Notes: generated from the letters alone by a model not told the origin. 64,000 bases of DNA from Shewanella schlegeliana (GCF_016765635.1 NZ_JAESVD010000008.1:1-64000), one strand, 5' to 3'. Positions 29,259-38,640 are shown, numbered from the stretch's first letter. Numbers and translations are program-made.

Positions 29259-29876
29259 ATGGATCAGACACCGAGCTTTCAACCCACGTCGAAGAAAATT
29301 GACGTCTCAGCAACAGATACAACTGTTCTCATTAAACAAGCTGAGCAAATCAAAGAGTACAAAGTCATGCTCTCAGGCGAGGCCTACAACTGCCTTGATA
29401 AGGAACTAAACCAGTTTTGGCACCAGCAGCAAATGCGTAATCAACAAATGAACCTCAATAGAGAAGTTGACTCTGCACTCCTACCCCATGTTGCTAATAG
29501 CGCTTTTATAGCGCTCCCAATCAATATCAGTTACGGCATCAATATCAAATTGGCCGATAAGGTATTTATCAATGCTAATACCACACTGCACGATAATGCA
29601 TTCATCACCATCGGCTCACAAACAATGCTTGGGCCCAATGTGCAGATTTACACCGCAAGCCATCCATTAGATGCCGAAGAGCGCTGCCGCGGCATCGAAA
29701 CCGCTAAAGCGGTGAATATAGGCTGTAAAGTCTGGATTGGAGGAGGCGCAATCATATTACCCGGTATCAACATTGGTGATGAAGCTGTGATAGCAGCAGG
29801 CTCAGTCGTCACTAAGGATGTTGGCGCAAGACAAGTGGTAGCAGGCAATCCTGCCAAAGTGATAAAAAGCCTATAG
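29259..29876 (+). CDS. Hexapeptide-repeat O-acetyltransferase (Maa/LacA type)
   Basis: 205 residues. After an N-terminal extension of about 25 residues comes the maltose-acetyltransferase N domain ([17 protein letters not shown]). The left-handed beta-helix follows, with [15 protein letters not shown], the active-site region [14 protein letters not shown] and the tail [13 protein letters not shown]. It should transfer acetyl from acetyl-CoA to a sugar. The family's usual length is about 185, so the N-terminus is slightly long. Start supported by AGGAGA eight bases upstream. No sugar operon nearby. Confidence 0.88.
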   Translation: MDQTPSFQPTSKKIDVSATDTTVLIKQAEQIKEYKVMLSGEAYNCLDKELNQFWHQQQMRNQQMNLNREVDSALLPHVANSAFIALPINISYGINIKLADKVFINANTTLHDNAFITIGSQTMLGPNVQIYTASHPLDAEERCRGIETAKAVNIGCKVWIGGGAIILPGINIGDEAVIAAGSVVTKDVGARQVVAGNPAKVIKSL

Positions 29877-30142
29877 TCGATATCACTTTTAACTAAAGAT
29901 TGCTCAATTTTTAGTTAAGGAAACCTTTTCTTACACATGAAAGGGGAAATATACAGATAAGTTTACGCACCAGACTTGTTCACAGCACATTAAAAACCTT
30001 AACATGCGTATCTCAATGTAGTTTATGCGTTCTCTATATCTGCCTAGGTATAAAGTATAAATACGCCAATTGAACTTTAAGAAAAACAACTCGCTCGACT
30101 CAAAAGCAAGAATAAATTGACGATATAGATTAAGGAAGAAAA

Positions 30143-32227
30143 ATGAAAAAAGTACTCGTTGGGGGCTTATGCGCTTCCCTTATCGTTGGCCTTAGTGCAT
30201 GTAACAGCGAACCGACTGACATTAAAACACCTGACACCGACAAAACCGAAGCCGCCGTTGCCGTTGAAAAAGCACTAACCTCAGGTATCGACTTCGCCAA
30301 TTTCGACAAATCAGTTCGCCCACAAGATGACTTCTATTCATATGTAAATGGCACTTGGGTTAAAGACACCGTTATTCCAGGCGATCGCACCAGCACGGGG
30401 GCATTCTACGACCTACGTGAAAAATCTCGTGACGATGTTAAAGCCATTATCGAAGAAGTGGCTGCGACACCAAACCTAAAAGCGGGAAGCGACGAGCAGA
30501 AAGTGGCCGACCTATACAACTCATTTATGGACGTTGACACCCTCAACAAGTTGGGCGTAACACCAATTCAAAGCGAACTTGAACGCGTTAATGCCATTAA
30601 GTCTAAAGATGACCTTGTCACTTACTTCGCTCGCAGCCAAATTATCGGCAGCGGTACCCCGATGGCATTTTATATCAATGTCGATGCCAAAGACTCGAGC
30701 CGTTACGCCACACATATTTGGCAATATGGCCTAAGCCTGCCAGAGAAAGATTACTATCTGAACCAAGATGAGCGCTTCGTTAATATCCGTAAGGCCTATC
30801 TTGAGCACATCGAAAAAATGTACACCTTAGCGGGTCTGCCAAATCCAAAAGCCAGCGCTGAAGCGATTTTGGCATTGGAAACAGAGATCGCCAAAAAGCA
30901 CTGGGACGTGGTTGAAACTCGCGACAGCACCAAGACATACAACAAGTATCAGGTAAAAGACTTACCGACATTGGCACCAGATATTAACTGGGACGGTTAC
31001 TTAGCAACGCTTGGCGCCGACAAACAAGCCGATATCATTATCAATCAGCCTAGCTATATTCAAGGCCTGAACCAAGTCATTAAGGATACAGACCTTAATA
31101 CCTGGAAGACTTACATGCAGTGGCAGGTGCTAACTCACGCTGCAAGTAGCCTAAGTGAAGATCTGGATACCGAAAACTTCGAGTTTTTCTCTAAAACCCT
31201 AAACGGTCAGCAAGAGCAACAGCCACGCTGGAAACGCGGAGTATCATCAGTAAACGGCCTATTAGGTGAAGTGGTTGGTAAAGTGTACGTTAAGCGTCAC
31301 TTCAAGCCAGAAGCCAAAGAGCGCATGCAGATGCTAGTAGAAAACTTACGTGGTGCCTATGGCGACAGCATCGACTCACTGGAGTGGATGAGCGCCGACA
31401 CTAAAGTGGCAGCCAAAGATAAGCTCGCCAAGTTTGACCCTAAGATTGGTTATCCTGATCGCTGGGAAGACTACAGCAAGTTGACCATCAAATCTGATGA
31501 TCTGTATGGCAACAACCAGCGCGCAAGCGAGTTAAGCCATGCAAAAGAGTTAGAAAAACTCGGTAGTCCAATCCGTAAGTGGGAATGGCACATGACGCCA
31601 CAAACCGTAAACGCTTACTACAACCCAACTATGAATGAAATCGTGTTCCCAGCAGCAATTTTGCAGCCACCATTCTTTAATATGGCCGCAGATGATGCCG
31701 TTAACTATGGCGGTATTGGTGCGGTTATCGGTCATGAGATGGGCCACGGTTTTGACGACCAAGGTGCTAAGTTTGATGGCGAAGGTAACATGCGCGATTG
31801 GTGGACCGAGCAAGACTTAACCGAGTTCGCAGCACGCGGTAAGGCGCTAGTCGATCAATACAACGACTACGCGGTATTTGACGACTTAAACGTGAACGGT
31901 GAACTGACACTTGGCGAAAACATTGGCGACCTTTCCGGTGTCACTATTGCCTACCGCGCTTATAAGAAGTCACTTAACGGCAAAGAAGCGCCAGTGATCG
32001 ACGGCCTAACGGGCGATCAACGTTTCTTCATCGGCTTCACTCAGATCTGGCGTGCAAAGATCAAAGAGGAATCGATGCGTAACCGCGTGGCAACCGACCC
32101 ACACTCTCCTGCAGAGTTCCGTGCCGTTGGTGCGCTATCTAACATGCCTGAGTTCTACAGCACTTACGATGTTAAACCTGGCGATGCCATGTACATCGCA
32201 CCAGAGAAGCGTGTAAAGATCTGGTAA
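30143..32227 (+). CDS. M13-family zinc metallopeptidase, lipoprotein (PepO-like)
   Basis: 694 residues. Lipoprotein signal peptide with lipobox LSAC near residue 20, then the M13 N domain (DDFYSYVNGTWVK). The catalytic part has zinc motif HEMGH (His531, Glu532, His535) and the third ligand Glu in LGENIGDLSG. The C-terminus KRVKIW ends in the conserved Trp of M13 enzymes. Neprilysin-type oligopeptidase acting in the periplasm or at the cell surface. The ATG follows AGGAAG. No operon partner on this strand; the following gap holds a repeat. Confidence 0.95.
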   Translation: MKKVLVGGLCASLIVGLSACNSEPTDIKTPDTDKTEAAVAVEKALTSGIDFANFDKSVRPQDDFYSYVNGTWVKDTVIPGDRTSTGAFYDLREKSRDDVKAIIEEVAATPNLKAGSDEQKVADLYNSFMDVDTLNKLGVTPIQSELERVNAIKSKDDLVTYFARSQIIGSGTPMAFYINVDAKDSSRYATHIWQYGLSLPEKDYYLNQDERFVNIRKAYLEHIEKMYTLAGLPNPKASAEAILALETEIAKKHWDVVETRDSTKTYNKYQVKDLPTLAPDINWDGYLATLGADKQADIIINQPSYIQGLNQVIKDTDLNTWKTYMQWQVLTHAASSLSEDLDTENFEFFSKTLNGQQEQQPRWKRGVSSVNGLLGEVVGKVYVKRHFKPEAKERMQMLVENLRGAYGDSIDSLEWMSADTKVAAKDKLAKFDPKIGYPDRWEDYSKLTIKSDDLYGNNQRASELSHAKELEKLGSPIRKWEWHMTPQTVNAYYNPTMNEIVFPAAILQPPFFNMAADDAVNYGGIGAVIGHEMGHGFDDQGAKFDGEGNMRDWWTEQDLTEFAARGKALVDQYNDYAVFDDLNVNGELTLGENIGDLSGVTIAYRAYKKSLNGKEAPVIDGLTGDQRFFIGFTQIWRAKIKEESMRNRVATDPHSPAEFRAVGALSNMPEFYSTYDVKPGDAMYIAPEKRVKIW

Positions 32228-32231
32228 TAAA

Positions 32232-32480
32232 GAAAAAGCTGAGATGAACGGCCTGCGGCCTAGGGAACGTGACGGTGTCACTTACGGAACGCTTCGCTGA
32301 CGGAAAGGCGAAGAAAGGTCCTAGGAAAAGCAAAGACGATGAAAGCCAAGACGGGTAAAGCCGGTTAAAAGCAGGACAAGCGGTGTTTGTTGTAGGTCGG
32401 GCTTTAGCCCGTCTAGCTTTTGCTTTTCCTCGAGGGCGAAGCCCGTTCTCGAAGCGCAGCGCTCTAGGACCTAGGTCCTC
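32232..32480 (+). repeat. Composite hairpin repeat, family 1, copy A
   Basis: String of short inverted repeats between the M13 peptidase and the next gene. Modules are GGCCTGCGGCC (32250-32260), GTGACGGTGTCAC (32269-32281), a GGAACGCTTCGCTGACGG block, CGGGCTTTAGCCCG (32398-32411), GGGCGAAGCCC (32434-32444), then GAAGCGCAGCGCTC and CTAGGACCTAGG. The same modules in the same order occur at 34528-34810 and, inverted, at 38226-38530. A small open frame here (32383-32571) is only the repeat read through. Confidence 0.85.
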
Positions 32481-32639
32481 AAAAATAAAATCTAAAAAGC
32501 CGTTGATGTCTCATTTCATCAACGGCTTTTTGTTTATTGTTGTCCCAGTTAACACTATGAACAAATGTTAATTTGTCATTCAGCATAGCTTAAGCATTTT
32601 CCAGTTAGATTAGCGATACAGCCACAAATAGAGACTGCT

Positions 32640-33425
32640 ATGAACCGGATATTACGGACATTTTTCATCTTTTTACTGTTACTGTCGACCCGTACGGCCT
32701 TTGCTCATAATGTCGATCATGGACAAGGCAATACTAAAAATAACGGTAGTTACGCCGCCAAACAGGCCTTCTCCAAAAATCTCGATGGCCTGACCGCCAT
32801 TCAGTCTATGCAATATCAGGTGCCCAGACAGACCAGTGCCGATCTCGATACTCTCTATAGCCAAGCCAACGATGCACAACAGGAATTAGCCGAGCTGCTT
32901 AATATGATCACGGCTCAATCTCATACTCAATCTGTGTTAGCCGATATTAAGAGCCGTGAAAGAGCACAGGCCAAAGTGCAAAGCAAACTTAATAACGATG
33001 CCAGCCAACTGACCGACATCGTCAGAGCCAGTATCGTTAGCCACGATATTCACAACCTGATGCAGGCCTTTGCCTTGCTTAAGTCTGACAGCGAACTGAT
33101 TCAAGTTAAGAACCGCTTCGCCGCCCCCAAAGAGTCGGGCTACCGCGATCTAAACCTACTGGTCAAATTGCCACAATCACAGATGATCGCCGAAGTGCAG
33201 TTACACCTTGCCGATATCGCCGAGATTAAAAGTGGTGCCGAACACCAAGTGTATGAGCAGGTGCAAACCATTCAAGCCTCAGCAATGCAGGAACAGCGCG
33301 ACTTAAGTGACATTGAAACCGCTAAAATCACTCGGCTTCGCCAAGAATCCCACAAGCTGTATCACAAAGCATGGTTAAGATATAAACGCAGTGACCAAGA
33401 AAGTACTTTTAGCACTGCAGCTTAA
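32640..33425 (+). CDS. Exported helical protein, function unknown
   Basis: 261 residues. Signal peptide (about 1-22, FLLLLSTRTAFA), then a His-containing start (HNVDHGQG) and a long, almost wholly helical, Gln/Ala/Lys-rich region (about 60-260) that is likely coiled coil. No cysteines after the signal, no known motif. Probably periplasmic. It stands alone with a terminator behind it. I do not recognise the family. Confidence 0.7.
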   Translation: MNRILRTFFIFLLLLSTRTAFAHNVDHGQGNTKNNGSYAAKQAFSKNLDGLTAIQSMQYQVPRQTSADLDTLYSQANDAQQELAELLNMITAQSHTQSVLADIKSRERAQAKVQSKLNNDASQLTDIVRASIVSHDIHNLMQAFALLKSDSELIQVKNRFAAPKESGYRDLNLLVKLPQSQMIAEVQLHLADIAEIKSGAEHQVYEQVQTIQASAMQEQRDLSDIETAKITRLRQESHKLYHKAWLRYKRSDQESTFSTAA

Positions 33426-33444
33426 TAGTAAAAAGCTTGTTTAA

Positions 33445-33472
33445 AGGGCCCGCATAATTGGGTCCTTTTTTA
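33445..33472 (+). terminator. Terminator of the exported helical protein gene
   Basis: Hairpin AGGGCCC-GCATAATT-GGGTCCT (one G-T pair) followed by TTTTTAT. Confidence 0.8.
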
Positions 33473-33576
33473 TTGCGACTTTTTATCTCCTCCCACCACA
33501 AAGCCTTTTGTGACTTAGGCAATAATTGTCTATACTCCCGCCCAATAGTCTATATAGCCAAAATACAGCCCAACTT

Positions 33577-33981
33577 ATGAATGATATTATTGAGCAACTC
33601 CAAGAAATGAGCGAAACGGTTCCTGTACCGTTAGAGCTAGCAACCTTTGAACAAATTGTTGAAGTGGAAGAGGAGATCCTTATTCCGCTACCTATGGAGC
33701 TGAAAGAATACTTACTTTATGCCAGTGATGTTATTTGTGGCAGCCTAGAGCCCGTTACCGCTAGCGACCCGAACTCGCATACCTACCTACCAGAGGTAGC
33801 GGCTTATGCTTGGTCAATTGGCCTGCCACGTGAGTTCATCCCTATTTGCCAACAGGGCGATAGCTTCTTTTTCATTAGCCAAGAAGGGCAAATTCAGCTT
33901 TGGCAAGATGACGAGATCTACGAGGATGACTCATGGGAGTCTTTCTGGGATTGGGCTGAAGATGTGTGGATGCGTAGCTAA
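33577..33981 (+). CDS. SMI1/KNR4 (SUKH) family protein
   Basis: About 134 residues from the ATG at 33577. The SUKH fold is visible in FEQIVEVEEEILIPLPMELKEYLL near the start (two consecutive short blocks), in the central AYAWSIGLPREFIPICQQGD, and in the acidic/aromatic end (WESFWDWAEDVW). Family members include immunity proteins of toxin systems, but many are chromosomal housekeeping relatives. No toxin gene is adjacent. Only 45 bases separate it from the next gene, so they are probably co-transcribed. A TTG at 33526 is a possible upstream start. Confidence 0.8.
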   Translation: MNDIIEQLQEMSETVPVPLELATFEQIVEVEEEILIPLPMELKEYLLYASDVICGSLEPVTASDPNSHTYLPEVAAYAWSIGLPREFIPICQQGDSFFFISQEGQIQLWQDDEIYEDDSWESFWDWAEDVWMRS

Positions 33982-34026
33982 ATTTAGCGAATACGCCATC
34001 ACAACAAAATTTACTAAGGAAATATC

Positions 34027-34527
34027 ATGTCTAAAGAACTTGGTTTGAATGCCATTGAAATGCAGTACCTTCGTCACTCATTGGCGTTAACCACAGCCCA
34101 AGTTGCCGAAATTGGTAAAGTGACCGAAGCCGATGTTATCGCTTGGGAAGCAGGTGAAAAACCAGCTCACATGCCAGTACAGAAGAAACTACTCGAGATT
34201 GATGAAGCGATCGAGATGCAAGTACTTAACACCTGTGATGGCATCGAAGAGCTATTCAAGTCTGAGCCAAAGCGCACACTTAGCTTCGTGGTTTACCCAA
34301 CTCAAGCGCTATATGCTCAGTACAACCCTGAGTTTCTTGGCACACTGCCATTAGCCGAGCTATATAACGTTTCTGCATACCGCATCAAGAAAGAGTGTAA
34401 GCTAATGCTTGAAGTTGACGTGGTACTGGTAGCGCTAGATTTTGAATCTTACAAAGCGTTCCGCGAAAAAGAGGGCTTGAAAGAGAGCCGCGAAAACCGC
34501 GCGAAATGGGCTAAAGCGCAGTTATAA
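34027..34527 (+). CDS. DUF4447-type protein with Xre-like N-terminus
   Basis: 166 residues. The N-terminal part (about 5-50) reads like a degenerate helix-turn-helix ([30 protein letters not shown]). The C-terminal part ends in a charged helix ([14 protein letters not shown]). It resembles the Shewanella DUF4447 protein SO_3848, from memory of that family; a related fold is YdiL. Strong AAGGAAAT site before the ATG. Probably a small regulator; target unknown. Follows the SUKH gene closely. Confidence 0.7.
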   Translation: MSKELGLNAIEMQYLRHSLALTTAQVAEIGKVTEADVIAWEAGEKPAHMPVQKKLLEIDEAIEMQVLNTCDGIEELFKSEPKRTLSFVVYPTQALYAQYNPEFLGTLPLAELYNVSAYRIKKECKLMLEVDVVLVALDFESYKAFREKEGLKESRENRAKWAKAQL

Positions 34528-34810
34528 GTTCTAGAACCTAGATCCTAGGTTCTAGGAAAAACAAAGAAAGGTCCTAGGTTCTAGGAAAAGCAAAGACGGT
34601 AAGAGTCGAACGGCCTGCGGCCTTGCGAACGTGACAGTGTCACTACAGAACGCTGCGCTTACGGAAAAGAAGGTTCTAGGTGCAAGGAAAGCGGCGTTTG
34701 TAGTAGGTTGGGCTTTAGCCGCTTTGCTTTTGATTTTCCTAGCAGGGCCAATCCTTTACAAGAGGCCCGCCCTCGAAGCGCAGCGCTCTAGCACCTAGAA
34801 CCTAGGTCCT
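34528..34810 (+). repeat. Composite hairpin repeat, family 1, copy B
   Basis: Fills the whole gap between the DUF4447 gene and the GST gene. It starts with tandem CCTAGGTTCTAGG units. These are followed by GGCCTGCGGCC, GTGACAGTGTCAC, AGAACGCTGCGCTTACGG, the GGGCTTTAGCC hairpin and GAAGCGCAGCGCTC, ending CCTAGGTCCT. Same orientation as copy A, with scattered substitutions that mostly keep the hairpin arms. Confidence 0.85.
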
Positions 34811-34813
34811 GCA

Positions 34814-35437
34814 TTAAGCCGCTCCCGCCTCCTCTTTAGCAAGGCCTGCAGCCATGGCTGGACGCGCGGTAATTCGATCGCGATATGCGGTCAGTTTTGG
34901 TGGAATATCTTGCTCAAATCGTGTCGCCCACAGCAAGGTGTGCCCCAGTAAAATATCGGCAATAGTCAGCTCATCACCGAGCAAAAACTCACTCTCTGGT
35001 AACCATTGCTCTGCAATTGCCGCAGCTTTATCAAATTCCCACTTAGCCACCGACAGCATCTCTGGTAAGCGCTGCTCCTGTGGTAAGGCAAATTTATGTT
35101 TACCTATGCTCCACAGTGGCTGCTCAAGTTCACTGGTGATGAAGCTCACCCACTTATGATGCAGTGCCGACTCATGACTGCCCGCCTTTGGCAATAACTT
35201 GCCCGCGCCATATTTCTCAGCCAGATATAACACGATGGCGGCCGACTCGGTAATAGCAAAGCCATCCTCCACCAGCGCAGGCACCTTAGCGCAAGGGTTA
35301 ACCGCTAAAAAAGCAGGATCACGCCCATCGCCCTTAGCAAAATTGATATAGCGATATCGCCAATCGAGTCCAAGCTCTTCTAAGGTCCATGACACTCGCA
35401 ATGAACGACTACGGGGGATCCCATACAGTGTAATCAT
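34814..35437 (-). CDS. Glutathione S-transferase
   Basis: 207 residues. N-terminal thioredoxin-like domain with SRSLR (the probable catalytic Ser region), cis-proline motif KVPALVEDG and glutathione-binding ESAAIVLYL. The C-terminal all-helical domain contains the N-capping box LTIADILLG. Bacterial GST of unassigned class. The start is ATG 35437; upstream of it there is no obvious partner gene. The stop lies right at the edge of repeat copy B. Confidence 0.93.
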   Translation of the reverse strand: MITLYGIPRSRSLRVSWTLEELGLDWRYRYINFAKGDGRDPAFLAVNPCAKVPALVEDGFAITESAAIVLYLAEKYGAGKLLPKAGSHESALHHKWVSFITSELEQPLWSIGKHKFALPQEQRLPEMLSVAKWEFDKAAAIAEQWLPESEFLLGDELTIADILLGHTLLWATRFEQDIPPKLTAYRDRITARPAMAAGLAKEEAGAA

Positions 35438-35617
35438 CTGACGATTCCTTACTTAACATGAATTAGCTAAACCCATAAGCTACTGTGAAGGGCCGGTAAT
35501 TAAAACCAGCACATTGTTTCAAAACATAACAGCTTCAAAATAAACAGTTTCAAATTAGCGCTATTTTTGCTTAAGTAACAGATGAAATAACAAAAATCAG
35601 CGCTACAACACAAGGGA

Positions 35618-36160
35618 ATGATGATGCAAAACAGCCAAGAAACCAGTATCAAACAGGCAAGCTTCGCTAACAACCTAGGCCAATACTGGCTCACTCCCTT
35701 CGCTATCGTGTTGACACTCTCTGTCGTTGGCATCCCGCTATTACTGCTATATCTACCATTAGGCAGCATCTTAACCCGTCGCTACATCGACAATATGAGC
35801 ACTGAACTCACCGATAGAAAACTGATTGTGCGTAAGGGCATTTTCACACGTACCGAAAACAGCGTGCCACTGGATAAGATCACCGATATGGCACTGATCC
35901 AAGGACCACTGATGCGCATCTTTAAGCTACATAAGCTCACCATAGAGACCGCAGGACAATCAGGGGCTGGCGCACTACTGAACCTGACAGGCATCAATGA
36001 TGCCGCCGAGTTTAGAAGCCTAGTGCTGGCACAAAAAGAAAGGCTGACTCAACAAGAATCACTAACCGTTAAAAATGAAAGTCATGCTCCCGACGTGATA
36101 AGCGTTTTGCAGGAGATCTCTGCGACCCTAAAACGCATTGAAGCCAACACTAAACACTAG
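35618..36160 (+). CDS. PH-domain (bPH2/DUF304) membrane protein
   Basis: 180 residues. One or two membrane segments near the N-terminus (about 28-55, AIVLTLSVVGIPLLLLYLPLG). The bacterial PH-like domain follows, with the signature YIDNMSTELTDRKLIVRKGI, then TRTENSVPLDKITDMALIQGP and TIETAGQS. The C-terminal tail is helical. Family members bind membranes or lipids; a specific role is unknown. Three consecutive ATG codons (35618, 35621, 35624) follow AAGGGA; the third has the best spacing. Confidence 0.85.
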   Translation: MMMQNSQETSIKQASFANNLGQYWLTPFAIVLTLSVVGIPLLLLYLPLGSILTRRYIDNMSTELTDRKLIVRKGIFTRTENSVPLDKITDMALIQGPLMRIFKLHKLTIETAGQSGAGALLNLTGINDAAEFRSLVLAQKERLTQQESLTVKNESHAPDVISVLQEISATLKRIEANTKH

Positions 36161-36425
36161 ACGGTTCCTGTATTAACTCGCATATTGTTTTTTCAAAGAG
36201 CTAGTTATCCCGCTTGAATTTGTTATGATTATCACCCTAATGGTGACAATGATAATTGCTGGCTTAACAATAAGTTGATGCTCAGCACAGCACTGTTGCC
36301 CGCAGGCGAGTATGGTAGCGCCATAAGAGTGCTATCATGGCTAGGATTAACTGACTCAGTGATTTTTGCCACGCTCTTTATCTGTTTGATGCGAAAAAAT
36401 AACGTTAACGGACATCTAGATTTCA

Positions 36426-37601
36426 ATGCACCTAATAACAAAAACGCTTATAGGTACGGTCGTTGTTGGCTGTTGCCTTTGGGCGGCAAACAAAGCCAGT
36501 GCCAACCGGGTCGCAAACAGTGACATAGCCAAACAGCTTCCTACCATTATCAATCAAGCAGAGCGTCCCTTTAGTGGCGTAATCATGGTTAAGCAAGATA
36601 ACCAACCTGTGTTTGCTTACATCTCTGGCAATCATATTGACAAACATTCCAGCTTTTTAATTGGCTCGTTGTCAAAACAGGTGACCGCTGCACTTATCTT
36701 AAAAGCTGTCGATGATGGCCTAATCGATCTACATAAAAGTGTCAGCCATTACTTACTAAAAGATGGCAATAAGCCCCGCGCTTATGTGCCACCAAGCGTG
36801 ACCGTATCGCAATTGCTTAGCCACACCTCTGGTTTACTCAAAATCGGCGAAGCGCCGCTTTTTAAGCCCGGCAGTCAATTTCAATACTCAAATTATGGCT
36901 ATACGCTACTTGGCGACATACTTGAAGTGGTTTACCAACTCCCCATTGACGAGCAAGTTAAACGGCTAAATCAGCACTATCAGCTGCATGGTTTATATGC
37001 GCAAACAGGTAGCATCAGTAGTATTAAACCGAACCACGCCAATTTCATCCTAGGTAAAACAGAGACCTTAATCCAAGACAGTGAAGGTAGAACTCAGTCA
37101 CAACTTAATCCTGTCGAGCTTAGCATAGATAAATCCATGATAGCGTTCGGCGGTATGGCGGCATCGGTTGAAGCTTATGCTCACTTTCAAGATGCCCTTT
37201 ATAACGGCAAGCTACTAAGCCCTAAAAGTTTAACCCTAATGACCTCACCACAAGCCACCCGTGAGCATAGATGGGGAACATTAGAGTATGGTTACGGTAC
37301 GCAAATCAGCCGTGATGAACCGTTAGTCGAGTACAGCCACAGTGGCTATCTCCCCGGTTACGTGAGCCTAGCGGCGTATTATCCAAAGTCTAAAGTGAGC
37401 TTAGTGATTTTAGAAAATACCTCTTGGGATCTTAGCAACCCTGAACGCACATTTGGATTACATGACGCCATACGCAACAGTATACGAAGTAAGCTCATTG
37501 CGCTTGAAGACCGCCCTGTCGCCAAGTTATATCAAGCAGGAGTCCGCGCCGTAGAAAGTGCGATAGCCCCAACTCATACGGTTTCAAAGGTCGCCGAGTA
37601 A
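36426..37601 (+). CDS. Serine hydrolase of the beta-lactamase / class C fold
   Basis: 391 residues. Signal peptide or N-terminal anchor (about 1-26), then the three motifs of the serine beta-lactamase/esterase EstB/penicillin-binding superfamily: SLSK with the catalytic Ser and Lys, YSN (QYSNYGY) and HSG (EYSHSGYLPG). HTSG and LGDILE are also typical. More likely an esterase or D-amino-acid peptidase than a drug-resistance enzyme, since the third motif is HSG rather than KTG. The ATG has a weak ribosome site. Single gene. Confidence 0.88.
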   Translation: MHLITKTLIGTVVVGCCLWAANKASANRVANSDIAKQLPTIINQAERPFSGVIMVKQDNQPVFAYISGNHIDKHSSFLIGSLSKQVTAALILKAVDDGLIDLHKSVSHYLLKDGNKPRAYVPPSVTVSQLLSHTSGLLKIGEAPLFKPGSQFQYSNYGYTLLGDILEVVYQLPIDEQVKRLNQHYQLHGLYAQTGSISSIKPNHANFILGKTETLIQDSEGRTQSQLNPVELSIDKSMIAFGGMAASVEAYAHFQDALYNGKLLSPKSLTLMTSPQATREHRWGTLEYGYGTQISRDEPLVEYSHSGYLPGYVSLAAYYPKSKVSLVILENTSWDLSNPERTFGLHDAIRNSIRSKLIALEDRPVAKLYQAGVRAVESAIAPTHTVSKVAE

Positions 37602-37632
37602 TTGCTATTGCAGGGTTAAGTTCTGCTATAAT
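37602..37632 (+). promoter_or_regulatory. Extended -10 promoter of the DUF1456 gene
   Basis: TGCTATAAT at 37624-37632 is a perfect -10 with the TGn extension. A TTGCTA lies 19 bases upstream at 37602-37607 as a poor -35. It is 54 bases before the ATG of the next gene. Confidence 0.6.
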
Positions 37633-37686
37633 ACCCAGCGATGATCGCGCAGCCGCGCGCTCCCATAGTTAGAAGAAATCAAACTC

Positions 37687-38160
37687 ATGATTAACAATGA
37701 TATTTTACGTAAAGTTCGCTATATCCTCGACTTAAGCAACGCAAAGATGATCCGTATTTTTGCTAAAACTAAGCACGAAGTGACCCAAGAGCAGATGATC
37801 GACATGCTAAAAAAAGAGCATGAAGAAGGTTATGCACCGCTTAATGATAAAAATATGTGTCGTTTCTTGGACGGTCTAGTGATCTACAAGCGTGGTCTAA
37901 AGCCAGGCGCAGAAGCTCCAGAGCCGCTATCTCAACTGACCAACAACCTTATCTTCAAGAAGTTAAGAGTGGCATTTGAGCTACGTGAAGACGATATCAT
38001 TGAAGCACTAGCACTGGCTGAGTTCAACATGAGCAAGTCAGAACTAGGCGCGCTATTTAGAAAGCCTGGTCACAAGCACTACAAGCCTTGTGGCGACCAA
38101 GTTTTACGTAACTTCTTGATGGGCTTATCAATTAAGTACCGTCCAGAAAACGCAAACTAA
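37687..38160 (+). CDS. DUF1456 (YehS-like) protein
   Basis: 157 residues with two tandem DUF1456 repeats. The first begins MINNDILRKVRYILDLSN and carries CRFLDGLVIYKRG; the second begins NNLIFKKLRVAFELREDD and ends CGDQVLRNFLMGLS. This matches E. coli YehS collinearly. The repeats look like small helical nucleic-acid- or protein-binding units, but no function is established. It has its own promoter and terminator. Confidence 0.9.
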   Translation: MINNDILRKVRYILDLSNAKMIRIFAKTKHEVTQEQMIDMLKKEHEEGYAPLNDKNMCRFLDGLVIYKRGLKPGAEAPEPLSQLTNNLIFKKLRVAFELREDDIIEALALAEFNMSKSELGALFRKPGHKHYKPCGDQVLRNFLMGLSIKYRPENAN

Positions 38161-38191
38161 CTCTCACTCACATTGATATGTAAGTGATTAA

Positions 38192-38222
38192 AGCACTGCC
38201 AATGGCGGTGCTTTTTTTTTAA
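38192..38222 (+). terminator. Terminator of the DUF1456 gene
   Basis: Hairpin AGCACTGCC-AAT-GGCGGTGCT followed by nine T. Confidence 0.92.
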
Positions 38223-38225
38223 AAG

Positions 38226-38530
38226 AAGGTACTAGGTTCTAGGGCGCTACGCTTCGAGAGCGGGCTTCGCCCTGCTAGGAAAATCAACAGCGTGACGGGC
38301 TAAATCCCGACCCACAACAAACACCGCTTCTCCCTGCTTTTAAACGGCTTTTCTCGGCTCGGCTTTCATCGTTTTTGCCTTTTGCATTTCCTAGGACCTA
38401 GGACCTTCAGCTCTTTTCCCCTTCTTTATCCGTAAGCGCAGCGTTCCGTCAGTGACGCCGTCACGTTCGCAAGGCCGTAGGCCGTCCGTCTTAGCTTTTC
38501 CGTCTTAGCCTTCCCTGCTTTTCCCGTCTA
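38226..38530 (-). repeat. Composite hairpin repeat, family 1, copy C (inverted)
   Basis: Reverse orientation relative to copies A and B. It starts ACTAGGTTCTAGGGCGCTACGC and runs through GGGCTTCGCCC, CGGGCTAAATCCCG, CCTAGGACCTAGG, GTCAGTGACGCCGTCAC and GGCCGTAGGCC. Order and spacing of modules match copy A on the opposite strand. It lies between the DUF1456 terminator and the malic enzyme gene. Confidence 0.85.
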
Positions 38531-38640
38531 AATTAAAAAAATCCGCCCGCAAACCACAACAAAGATCACTGTTTATGTTAGTCTTCCGTGATTAGCATCA
38601 CTTGTAATCCTAACTAACAAAAATAACGTAAAGGTTTCCA

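Noticed and set aside
32383..32571. 62-codon open frame between the M13 peptidase and the next gene
   Set aside because: It is the translation of repeat copy A; its arms are hairpins shared with the two other copies.
36232..36523. Small open frames and a GATAAT-rich stretch before the serine hydrolase
   Set aside because: The frames overlap the signal peptide of the hydrolase in another frame. The ATGATAAT / ATTATCAC words do not form a proper 19-base Fur box.
32232..38530. CRISPR array as an explanation of the repeated intergenic blocks
   Set aside because: Units are not direct repeats of constant length with unique spacers; they are mixed hairpins present as three dispersed copies, one inverted, without cas genes.
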